Shown: positions 1-25,825 of the stretch, piece by piece | Numbering within the stretch: the stretch's first letter is position 1 | How the letters are laid out: each line of letters opens with the position of its first letter | Source: Microcebus murinus | Lineage: Eukaryota > Chordata > Mammalia > Primates > Cheirogaleidae | Length of the DNA stretch: 64,000 bases | Direction: 5' to 3' | NCBI RefSeq assembly: GCF_040939455.1 | Contig: NC_134107.1 | Span: 11,037,537 to 11,101,536 of the forward strand | Made by a program: the position numbers and the translations under genes | The notes under the pieces: model-generated | What the model was told of the DNA's origin: nothing | What the model saw: only the letters and a program-made list of their open reading frames with translations | Database searches by the model: none

Positions 1-130
1 AGCTACTCAGGAGGCTGAGGCAGAAGGATCACTTGAGACCAGGAGTTTGAGGTTGCTGTGAACTACGCTGACACCAGGGCACTCTAACCCAGGCAACACA
101 GTGAGACTCTGTCTCAAAAAAAAAAAAAAA
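1..130 (+). mobile_element. Alu right arm, cut by window edge
   Basis: Starts inside the right arm ('agctactcaggaggctgagg') and ends in a 16-base A run. Confidence 0.9.
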
Positions 131-133
131 TTA

Positions 134-468
<335 letters not shown>

Positions 469-1564
469 GAAGTAATAATTATCATCAAGATAAAAGAGCC
501 CCCTGCCCCCCTCAAAAAGAAAGGAAGCCATCTCAGTATACCACAGCACTCAGCTGTGAGCTTCGTCGTGAGTTCTGAATGCCAAGGGGGTCAGGTCTGG
601 GCATCCTACCCTGTGCTGTTAGTTACGCTGGTACATCTCCTGACGTCACACACAGCTATGCTCAACACATTTGTGGCCCAGATATATGTAATTTTTTTTG
701 AACCATTGAAGACTTCTAAAGTCTTCTCTACATTGGTAATATAGAAGTTTTAACAGACAGAACTCATAAGGTCAAAAGTTTGGATGAAGTTACCAAACTG
801 AGGTTTGACTGCTGGTCAGTCTTTAAAGCTTCCTCTAAAAGGTAATTAGGCACAGGTTTGTGACAGCCGTGGTTCTGTTGGGTTAACTTGCTAGGGGACC
901 TGCCTAACATCACTTGTTTCCAGTGTTTTCCTTGCTAAGCTCTATGTCAGGGCAGGAGAAATGGTTTGCAGATAATGGAGGAGGAACAATATGTCCCTAG
1001 TCCTTTACAGAACCTCACAGTGTGAGAACAAATGCTGATGCAACGGGTTCATACAAAAGACACTTTGTCAAGGAAAACAACAATAACCAATAACCTCACT
1101 GCCTGTGGCCATGCTTTGTACATAGTCAAAGAGTGGGATTAAATACAAGAAAGTGGTATCGAGTGCGTCCTACAGTACACACTGTATGGGGAAAACTGTC
1201 TGTGCAAGGGTCAGTGCTGCCTTCGGTGCCATCGATCATTTGCCCATTGCAAGGCCGACGGGTCCAGCACAGCCGCCGTGCTGACGTTACCGGACTTCTG
1301 ACCATTCTGAAAGTGGGTTACATGGTGTGCGACACAGGTCTTAGACCAGAATATTGTGAAAGAGAAAAACTGCCCCTCATTAGAGATCTGTCTATTTTTA
1401 AGTCAGCAAACTCTATCAGACTGCAGATGTTTACCCTTTTATGCCACACAGCTCTTCTGAGTTAAGCCCCAACTCAGGGAAGTCTGAATTGCTTCTGGGA
1501 AAAAGAAAATTCTAATGTGCTTCCTTCACTTTCAGCAACGCTGTAAGTCGAGTAAAGAAGTGGA

Positions 1565-1834
1565 GGCCGGGCGTGCTGGCTCACACCTGTAATCCTGGCA
1601 CTCTGGGAGGCCGAGGCGGGGGATTGCTTGAGCTCAGGAGTTCAAGACCAGTCTGAGCAAGAGCAAGACCCTGTCTCTACTAAAAATAGAAAGATTAGCC
1701 ACGGGAGGCTGAGGCAGGAGGACCACTTGAGCCCAGGAGTTTAAAAATGAGATGATGAGGATGATCACACCACTGCACTCTAGCCAGGGTAAGAGAGCAA
1801 CACTCTGTCTCAAAAAGAAAAAGAAGAAAAAGTA
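1565..1834 (+). mobile_element. Alu with internal deletion and odd right arm
   Basis: The left arm is intact, but the sequence jumps from 'gaaagattagcca' to 'cgggaggctgagg'. In the right arm the usual 'gaggttgctgtgagc' is replaced by 'taaaaatgagatgatgagg'. Confidence 0.9.
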
Positions 1835-2136
1835 GAGAAGACTCTTATTATTCTGAAAGCAATTGAATTTAGACTATTAGAGGTTGCAACATAAGGACTG
1901 TTATAAGAATATTTGTATAAAAATGTGGTTTCATTTACAGTACTTTCAAAATTATACCCCATAATTTATCCAGATTCATGTAATATATGTATTGCCACTG
2001 GATACATTTTCAATTTCTATATATCTTAATATTTTATTTGACTCAGACTAGATTTCATTATGAGCATACCTTCTGGTTGCTTTTTTTTTTTTTGAGGACT
2101 ATTCGGTATGAAAGCTTCTTTATAAAACCTTACTAA

Positions 2137-2457
2137 GGCCGGGCGTGGTGGCTTATGCCTGTAATCCTAGCACTCTGGGAGGCCGAAGCGGGAGAGTTGC
2201 TTGAGATCAGGAGTTCGAAACCAGCCTGAGTGAGACCCCGTCTCTACTAAAAATAGAAAGAAATTAATTTACCAACTAAAATTAGCCAGGCATGGTGGCA
2301 CATGCCTGTAGTCCCAGCTACTTGGGAGGCTGAGGCAGGAGGATCGCTTGAGCCCAGGAGTTTGAGGTTACTGTGAGCTAGGCTGATGCCACGGCACTCA
2401 CTCTAGCCTGGGCAACAAAGTGAGACTCTGTCTCAAAAAAATAAATAAATAAATAAA
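2137..2457 (+). mobile_element. Alu with 13-bp target duplication
   Basis: 'aaaaccttactaa' flanks both ends perfectly, before position 2137 and after the (AAAT)n tail. This marks a clean insertion. Confidence 0.95.
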
Positions 2458-2895
2458 ACCTTACTAAAATATGCCTTTTTTTTTTTTTAAGCCTAATTAT
2501 TTTCAGGTAGGTGGAAAGTAGGAAATTCCTTTTCTAGAATATTCTTAGGCATATAAAGCACAAATTACATTTGAGTTTTAAATTCATTGCTTCCCTCTCT
2601 TACTGGGAAGTTAGATGAGTCACAAATATTCTGTTGAAGGAAAATCTAGTCTGCTTCAAAGAGCTTACTTAGCACAAATAAAGATAATGACTGACCGGAT
2701 TCTTTAAAAGGCAAACAAAATCGTCCTCATGAGTTAAATGAAAAGGAGAATCGCTGCTTTGGCAGTAGTTACAAAGAAAAACACTGGTGGGCATTTTCCA
2801 ATTTGTACTAAGTCCACCATCTCTGATGAGCTGGGGCACATGCAGAAGTTGTATTTAATTTGGCTCACAGCATGTGCGATGGTCATCACCCACCT

Positions 2896-3108
2896 AGGCA
2901 CTTCTCAACTAGGGGCAGTCTTGTCCTCTGGGGAAATTTGGCAATGTCTACAGACGTTTTTGGTTTACACCTGGGGGTTGGCTGCTGCTGGTATCTGGTG
3001 TGTAGAGGCCAGGGATGCCTCTAAACATCCTACAATGCACAGGACAGGTCCCGACGATGAAGAATTATCTGGCCCAAAGTGTCAACAGTGCCGAGGTCAA
3101 GAAACCCT
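2896..3108 (+). mobile_element. MER20 (hAT-Charlie DNA transposon)
   Basis: Recognisable words include 'tttggcaatgtctacagacg', 'aggccagggatgcctctaaa' and 'catcctacaatgcacaggac'. The ends resemble hAT termini (cttctcaac / gtcaagaaaccctc). A 159-residue frame over this element is therefore not a gene. Confidence 0.85.
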
Positions 3109-3959
3109 CATCCTAGACCAAGAAATGAAGGATGAAATCTTTGGAAACGGTAGAGATGGCACCTCTTTTCACTGTGTAGAATGTTCTGATTTCGTTTTCT
3201 CTGAAGGGATCCAGTAGAATTGTTTATATTGTTTCATTGTTGTGCTGTCATTGTTTTGCCTCTTTCAAGGAACGGGTGAATGGGTAAGCACACAGGGCAA
3301 AAGCCACAGGAAGAAAAGCGTGACGTGCCTAATTTGTATCGCTTCATTTTGCAACAAGAGTTGAATTATTGTTTACAAAAAGAGTAAATGGTGGAAAATA
3401 TTTCTTTGTTATCTTACTATCTCAAGATTTGGAATTTTATTTAAGTACTCTAAATAGCATTTGTACCTAATGACATAAGTATTTTACTAAATTATGTGAG
3501 AATTTTGTAAAAATTCTCTACTTATAAAATTTGTGGACTTATTCTTTATTCTATTAATAAATACTGAAAGAATAATTAAAAATGAGATGATGAGGGTGTA
3601 TTTTGTACATATACCAGATGTTCTTACTGTTGCACCCTGAATTTCATAGAGTATCTTATTGCTTCCCAAGGTTGTATTGAAATCCATATTTGGAGCTTAT
3701 TGCTGCATAGGAGTGTGGAAATTTACCTGAAGTGGAAACCATGAACGAGTGAAAACCATGATTGGGATGCAACGTCACCACAGATGAAATCAGATTTTTT
3801 AGCTTAAGTTTCTCTGACATGCTAATATTGCCACTGCTAGTTCTATTTTTAAAAATCTATTATACCTAAATTTGCCAATAAATGTTAGTTTTCAAATTTA
3901 AAAAGACAAATAAATGGAAAATGGGAGAGAGAAGATAAAGAAATCAGAGGAGCAGTGTA

Positions 3960-4520
3960 GGAGTCCAACAACCTAATGATAGGAATTCCAGAGAACACAA
4001 ACTGGGAAATTTCCCAGAACTACAGGGAGTGAGTTTCCAGATTGAGAGGAGTCACCAATTGCCTGGCACGATACAAGAAAATAGACCCACACAAGTGTAT
4101 CACAGTGAAATTTCAGAATATGGAGGATAAAAGGATTATGTAAGCTTCTGGAAAGAAAAAATAGATCACTTACAAAGGATCAAAAATCAGAACCATTTCA
4201 GACTTCTCTACCATAAATGCAAAAGCTAGATGACAATAAAGCAATGCCTTCAAAACTCTGAAAACAATCATTTCCAACCTCGAATCTTATACCCAGCCAA
4301 ACTGTCAACCAAATATGAGGATAAAATGAAGGCATTTTCAGGCACGCACCGCTTCTCAGTAAACTATTGGGGGAAGTAACTCACCAAAACAAGGGAGTAA
4401 GCCAAGAAAGGGAAAGATACGACCTACAGAGGATAAAAGCATTGATACAAGAAAGAACTGAAAGGAATCTCTAGGACGCCAGTAAAGGGAGATACCAGGA
4501 TGGCTATGCATCATCACATG
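3960..4520 (+). mobile_element. old L1 (L1M/HAL1-like) fragment
   Basis: Words typical of old mammalian L1 include 'agatgacaataaagcaatgc', 'cttatacccagccaaactgt' and 'gaaggcattttcaggca'. The same family recurs at 49955-50400. Confidence 0.6.
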
Positions 4521-4828
4521 CTACTCAAGAGGCAAGTGTTTTGAAGGCCATTATCCCCAAGAGACAGATGTGCTAAGTGCCAGCACCCCCCCAGATTCCT
4601 TCTTTCTTTGCACCACCCTTTTAACCTGGCAATATTCAGGTATTAATGAAGTTCCTCTCGTGGCCCTGCCCACTGGTTCCCCAGAAGAAGGCTCTTATAG
4701 ACTCTTCGGGAAGTCAAAGCCAGATTGTGAACCAGAGACTCTGGGAGTCTTCGCCAAACATTGACAATACTGCTCTTTCCCTACCTGGTTAGATATGTAC
4801 CTGCTACTCAATTTTGATAGTGATCACC

Positions 4829-4832
<4 letters not shown>

Positions 4833-4875
<43 letters not shown>
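4833..4875. repeat. (AT)n microsatellite
   Basis: An uninterrupted AT dinucleotide run of about 21 units in PLAAT3 intron 3, likely length-variable. Confidence 0.98.
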
Positions 4876-4878
<3 letters not shown>

Positions 4879-5182
4879 TTGAACAATAATAACCTAATTG
4901 ATTGAAAATATAAGAGGATACCCATTGGAAGATAACTAATATCATAGAGAGGAATAGGAACAAACTAACCCCCACAGGGGTGAGTGTCGTAAGCACAGGT
5001 GGTTATCAGCAGCACAAGGAGAGTTGCGAGTGACCCCTATAGGTGGTCCTGGTGAATTCAAGACCCCCCTCCCCATCCAAGCCACTGTGGCCCAGAGAGG
5101 CCAGTGGACAAGGCACTGGGTAAGCAAAGATAAACAAACAAATAAAGTGAGGACAATTCTGACTACATCTACTAATACAATT

Positions 5183-5478
5183 TGTTTTTTTGAAACAGAG
5201 TCTCGCCCTATTGTCTAGGCTGGAGTGCAGCTGGCGTTGTTATCACAGCTCACTGCAATCTCTAATGGCCCAGCTCCAGCAATCCTCCTGGCTCAGCCTC
5301 CCAAGTAGCGAGGACTGCAGGCACCCGCCAACACATCCAGCTAACTTTTACATTTTTTGTAAAGACAGGGTCTTGCTATGTTGGTCAGAATGGCCTCAAA
5401 ATCCTGGCCTCGAGCGATCCTTCCACCTCGGCCTCCCAAAGTGCTGGAATTACTGGCATGAACCACTGCACCTGGCCC
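5183..5478 (-). mobile_element. Alu, reverse, older type
   Basis: Opens with a T-rich run and 'gaaacagagtctcgccc', and closes at 'gaaccactgcacctggcccc'. The linker lacks the lemur insertion, suggesting an older copy. Confidence 0.9.
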
Positions 5479-5489
5479 CTACTACAATT

Positions 5490-5700
5490 TATTAAATGCA
5501 CTTTTGGAGTCTGCACTGTGCTAAGCATAAAGATGCTCTTATTTAACTCACATTGCAATCCTCCAAGACAGGCACCATCATCTGTGCTTTGCCACAGTGT
5601 AGGGAGCTTGCCTAAATCCCCCAGGGTTACATGGGCGGCAGAGGCAGTGCCCAGCCCAGGCCTGCCTGGCTCCGGGAGCCCACACTCTTGACCCCCACGC
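5490..5700 (+). mobile_element. MIR-like fragment
   Basis: Has 'ctgtgctaagcataaagatg', a 'caatcctccaagacaggcac' word and a degenerate core. The family call is tentative. Confidence 0.4.
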
Positions 5701-6019
5701 TGACCAAGGACGAGGAGGTTAGATCCCAAGAAATAAAAACATGAATGCAAGTAAACAACAACAGATCTTAACCTCATCATTCACTGAAAAAATTAAAAAC
5801 CACCACATTCTTTTACATCAACAGTCCACATTAGAATTTTCTGAACAATGCTCCCACCCCAAAAAAAAGAGTGGGGAAGGGGCCAAAAGGGAGGGGAGGA
5901 AGTGAGAGAGAATGGGAGGAGAAAAAAGACACAAAGAAGAGAGAGGGCATGGCCAAAATCAGACCAGGTAAGCAGGCAAGACCGCATCCCCAGGGGCTCC
6001 GGGGGTGACGCTGGGGTTC

Positions 6020-6235
6020 ACTAAGGCCACGTCACACAGACCTGAGCTTCACGTCCCACTTCTGCTACTTATGAGCACAGGGAAAGACAAGTACCTGGTC
6101 TGAAGGCTCGACTAAGATTTGTTTGATGAAATGAATGGCCATAGACACTTACTTGAGCTCTGTGAGCCTTAGTTTCCCCATCTGTAAGGTGGGCATCATA
6201 AAACCCTCTTATAGGGCTGTCAGGGGACACCTCAG
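6020..6235 (+). mobile_element. MIR
   Basis: Shows MIR core words such as 'acttctgctacttatgagc' and 'ccttagtttccccatctgta'. It ends about 270 bases from PLAAT3 exon 3. Confidence 0.75.
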
Positions 6236-6505
6236 GGCGGGGGCCAGGAAGGGCTCGGCATCAGGGCGACCCCCGGGGCCAAGGCCCCTCCGTTGGCCAC
6301 TGCCCCAACCGTGCGGATCTGCGCTGCCCACCTGCTGTCTGTCCCCCTCCCTCGTCCCACCCCCACGGCAGCGTCCTCCAGGCAGGAATTCTGTCTCTGC
6401 TTTTTTGCCTGTTCCCGCCTCTGTCTCCACCCACACTGATGCCCAGCCGCAGTCGGCTGAGGGGACTGTGGGTTCCTGGGGAAGGGACCCTGGCTGAGGA
6501 CGCAC

Positions 6506-22348
<15,843 letters not shown>

Positions 22349-22412
22349 CTTCTTCTGGTGATGTGGGCCTTCGGTGTCAGCCGCGATCTCGCTTTACCAG
22401 CTGCGCCAATAC
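22349..22412 (-). other. PLAAT3: PLAAT3 5' UTR part of the start exon
   Basis: The sequence from a CCCCTCAG|GTATTGG acceptor-like site to the ATG would be 64 bases of 5' UTR. A matching donor (AAGG|GTGAGA) ends at 22751, so a non-coding first exon and a short intron of about 340 bases are plausible. The splice sites are seen; the exon model is inference without transcript data. Confidence 0.55.
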
Positions 22413-22750
22413 CTGAGGGGTGGGAGCAGGGATTGAGCATGCCATTCACAGGTAACCGCGTCCCCAGGCCCCCAGCAGACGGTGGCTTGTGGCGGGGAGA
22501 ACTTGGGGTGCGTCTCGGACCCCTCCGGGAACAAGCACCTCACACCCTTCCAGTGTCTCGCCCGCCCCCTCCCCGCTCCCGCCCTTGGCCTTGAGCGGAT
22601 GGACCCCTTGCAGGGGGCAGGGCCCGTGCGCCGACGACACCGGACACCCCGACGGCGACACCCCCGGCGGGCGGGCCGGTGCCCGGGCTGCTCCTCCAAC
22701 GACTTTACTCTCGCCCGCTCAGCTCCTGCGCAGCCTCCCAAGCGTCTCAC

Positions 22751-22830
22751 CCTTCTCCCGTCCGTCCGAGAGGAGCGCGCCCCCCGCCGCGGCCGCCCGC
22801 ACCCCGAGCCGCTCTAATGGCCGCGGAGTC
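22751..22830 (-). other. PLAAT3: candidate non-coding exon 1 of PLAAT3
   Basis: On the reverse strand the CpG-rich sequence runs into GACGGACGGGAGAAGG followed by GTGAGA, a good splice donor. The upstream (right) limit, which would be the transcription start, cannot be fixed from sequence; 22830 is a placeholder. The next acceptor is near 22413. Confidence 0.4.
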
Positions 22831-22930
22831 CGGCCGGCGTGAGGTCACCCGCCCCTCCCCGCGGGGCCGGCTAATGGGAGCCGCGCAGAGCTGCCTGCCC
22901 GGCCCCTGGGGACCGCGGGACGCCGCCCGC

Positions 22931-23154
22931 GCCCTCTGGACCGCCTCTCCCCACGCCCCCCTGCAGCCCGGGTCCAGCCCTGCAGGCCCGCCTTCGCCGC
23001 CGCCCGCGCCCTCTGGACCGCCTCTCCCCACGCCCCCCTGCAGCCCGGGTCCAGCCCTGCAGGCCCGCCTTCGCCGCCGCCCGCGCCCTCTGGACCGCCT
23101 CTCCCCACGCCCCCCTGCAGCCCGGGTCCAGCCCTGCAGGCCCGCCTTCGCCGC
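22931..23154. repeat. GC-rich minisatellite, 77-bp unit, about 2.9 copies
   Basis: The unit starting 'gccctctggaccgcctctcc' occurs at 22931, 23008 and 23085, exactly 77 bases apart. The first two copies look identical base for base. The third matches until near 23154, where it departs. It lies 100-400 bases upstream of the likely PLAAT3 start. Long reading frames here on both strands arise because the unit lacks stop codons; they are not genes. Confidence 0.95.
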
Positions 23155-23499
23155 CGGCGCCCGGCGTGGGCACGCGCCGCGCTCTGCCCGAACCTTGCAC
23201 CTTGCATGCACACCCCGCTGCGGGGCCACCGCCAATTTCCGTGTCTCTTTCATTCAAGAGCGGACGTGTCGTTTAAAAACGGATCGAGTTTAAAAAATAC
23301 ACCACCCTTGGCCTATCGACTGTTTCTAATTAAATACTCCCGAAACTCAACAGGTGCAAGAAAATCATTCTGATCTCTTTTTCTGTTTCTTAGAAGCAGG
23401 AGATGAAATTCCCATGTGGACACCCTTCCTATACTTAGAAGAAAAAGCAACTTCCTTATCCTCAAAGACGAGAAGTCGAGACCAAAAGAATTCCATACA

Positions 23500-23942
23500 G
23501 ATCTTATTTTTTTAATTGTTTTAATTTCTTATTTTTTTAATTGACAAATAAAAATTTGATATATTTATCATGTACAGCATGTTTTGAAATATATAAACAT
23601 TGTGAATAACTAAGTCGAGCTGATTAACATAGGCATTACCTCACATACTTTCTTCCTGGTGAGAACACAAAAGCTCGCTCAGCAATTTTCAAGAATACAG
23701 TATATTAACTATCTGTAGTTGCCATGTTGTACAACAGATCTCATGAACTTATTCCCCCTAACAGAAATTTTGTATCCTTTGACCAATGTCTCCCCAAACC
23801 CCCAACCCTAAGCCCCCGGTAACCACCATTCTACTCTCTACTTCTGTGAGTTCCACTTTGTAGATCCCATACATAAGTGAGGCCTTGGAGTATCTGTCTT
23901 TCTGTGCCCCGTTTATTTAATTGAGCATAACGTCCTGCAGGA
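23500..23942 (-). mobile_element. L1 3'-end fragment, reverse
   Basis: Read on the plus strand, words such as 'gccatgttgtacaacagatc', 'gtaaccaccattctactctc' and 'cataacgtcctgcag' are the reverse of an L1 3' end. Confidence 0.85.
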
Positions 23943-24079
23943 AAATAACTCTGACCTTGTAAGCCTCCTCACATAATTTAGTTGCTTCTTTACAGCTTAC
24001 TATTCTTTATCCGGTTCAGTATAGAAGTAACTGACACCAACTGCTTCTTTGGGTCTTGATTTCTTTTCGAGGGCTCCCT

Positions 24080-24250
24080 GCCAAGTAAAACTTGTATCAA
24101 AGAAATCTGCACACACAGAGGGGCGACCATGTGAGGACGCCGGGAGGAGATACCACCCCCCAGCCCCGGAGAGAGGCCTCAGGAGAAACCAACCCTGCCC
24201 ACACCTTGATCCCGGACTTCCAGCCTCCAGAACTGTGCTTGTCCCATTTC
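24080..24250 (+). mobile_element. MLT1-like (MaLR) LTR fragment
   Basis: Words 'aaaccaaccctgcccacacc', 'ttgatcccggacttccagcc' and 'tccagaactgtg' belong to MaLR-type LTRs. Both ends are missing. Confidence 0.65.
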
Positions 24251-24625
24251 AGAGAGAGAGAAGAATTCATCCTGAAGTCCCTCTGTCCTTCACCCCTGAG
24301 TCGCTCCAAGAACAGAGAAACCTGGGAAATGGAGATTAATACAAAGAGAAAGGAAAATAGATGCTGGACAGCAAAATCAACTTATCTCCAAAGCCATCTG
24401 TTTGTAAGATGTTTCTGGCAATGGCTGGGGAATCCCAAAACCATAAATCGAGACCGCAGTCAGCGGCTGAGCTGGTCTGCTCTCACGTCTTCCCTCCTTC
24501 CTGAAGGCAGATCACTTAGTATGAAACTCAAACCATTTTAAGGATAGGCACTACATGGTAATTGGGATACTTAAAACTCTGTATGGTTTCACAACCATTA
24601 AAATTTTTTAAAACTAAAGATAAAT

Positions 24626-24900
24626 ATTGCATGCCTATAATCCCAGCACTTTGGGAGGCGGAGGCAGGAGGATCACTTGAGGCCAGAAGTTCAAGACCAG
24701 CCTGGATAACAGCGAGACCCTCATCTCTACAAAAAATTTTAAAAAACTAGCCAGGTGTGGTGATGCTCACCTATAGTCCCAGCTACTCCGGAGGCCAAGG
24801 TGGGAGGATTGCTTGAGCTCTGGAGGCCAGGTTTGCAGTGAGCTATATCACCACTGCATTCCAGCCTGGGCAAAAGAGCAGGACCCAGTCACTTAAACAA
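24626..24900 (+). mobile_element. Alu, old type
   Basis: 'cctataatcccagcactttg' to 'cagtcacttaaacaaaag'. It lacks the first bases of the left arm and the lemur linker. Confidence 0.88.
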
Positions 24901-24905
24901 AAGAC

Positions 24906-25229
24906 AAGGACGGCATGGTGGCTCACTCTTGTAATCCTAGCACTCTGGGAGCCTGAGCCAGGCGGACCGTTTGAGCTCAGGAGTTTGAGACCAGCCTGAG
25001 CAAGAGCGAGATCCTGTCTCTACCAAAAATAGAAAAAATTAGCTGGGCATGGTGGTGCATGCTGTAGTCCCAGCTACTCTGGAGGCTGAGGAAGGAGGAT
25101 CGCTTGAGCCCAGGACCAGGAGATTGAGGTTGCTGTGAGCTAGTCTGACACCATAGCATTCTAGCCAGGGCAACAAAGTGAGACTCTGTCTCATAAAAAA
25201 AAAAAAAAAAAGAAGAAGAAGAAGAAGAA
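24906..25229 (+). mobile_element. Alu adjoining the previous one, with AAG tail
   Basis: A second Alu follows head to tail. Its A tail has grown into an (AAG)n run at 25211-25229. Confidence 0.9.
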
Positions 25230-25330
25230 ATGAGTATGCTTTTCTCCTGTGAATCTATCTTATGTCAATTAATTCTCAGGCCCAGTATAGACCTTAAGAG
25301 GATGAAGGTGGAATCTTGCTCCCACCTACA

Positions 25331-25394
25331 AAATTGTATTAAATTTAAAGCCATTCAAAGGCAAGGGTCTAGCAGAAAGAAAGTACTTTTAACT
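25331..25394 (+). repeat. 60-bp direct repeat, copy A (intergenic)
   Basis: Contains 'taaagccattcaaaggcaag' and 'gtctagcagaaagaaagtac'. Copy B at 28529-28588 matches over its length with a handful of substitutions and two small indels. The family is unknown to me. Confidence 0.7.
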
Positions 25395-25574
25395 ATTGGG
25401 TCTTATGCCAGGGAGGTATCCCCAAAACCTTGCATAAAACCTGGCAGACTATGGACATTCCATGAATGAATAAATGAATGCCCCAATACAGGCCTTTCCT
25501 CTGCACTGGGCTCTGACTCCACACGCGCAGAACCAGCGCTCATTCATCTCTATACGCCAACCACACTAGTGCCA

Positions 25575-25825
25575 GCACTGAGCCTTGCAGTCAGGATGCT
25601 TGGACCAAATCCTGGCCCTGACTCTTGCTAGTTGTAGGGCCCAGGACATGGTTCCCTCTCTGAGCCTCAGTTTGTTCACCTATAAAATGGGGTGATGATG
25701 ATATTGTATAATGTGTAAGGATATATTCCCCAAAGGGAGAGCAACAAATGACACGACGCCCATTAAGTGTGAGCCCAATGTCTGGCACGTGGTAAATCCT
25801 CAGTCAGGACATGTTGGCTGTTATT
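25575..25825 (+). mobile_element. MIR
   Basis: 'ttgcagtcaggatgcttgga', 'cctcagtttgttcacctata' and 'aaatggggtgatgatgat' make a nearly complete MIR. Confidence 0.85.

Noticed and set aside
1133..1465. 110-residue frame in PLAAT3 intron 3
   Set aside because: No recognisable protein, no splice context and ordinary intron composition.
2738..3217. 159-residue open frame as a gene
   Set aside because: It overlies a MER20 transposon (2896-3108) and its protein resembles nothing known.
4833..4875. (AT)n run as a transcription terminator or origin
   Set aside because: It is an ordinary dinucleotide microsatellite.
22931..23154. CRISPR-like array
   Set aside because: The units are directly adjacent and identical, with no variable spacers, and this is a primate genome.
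22679..23293. 204-residue frame and antisense partners upstream of PLAAT3
   Set aside because: They are translations of the 77-bp minisatellite in several frames; the unit length is not a multiple of three.
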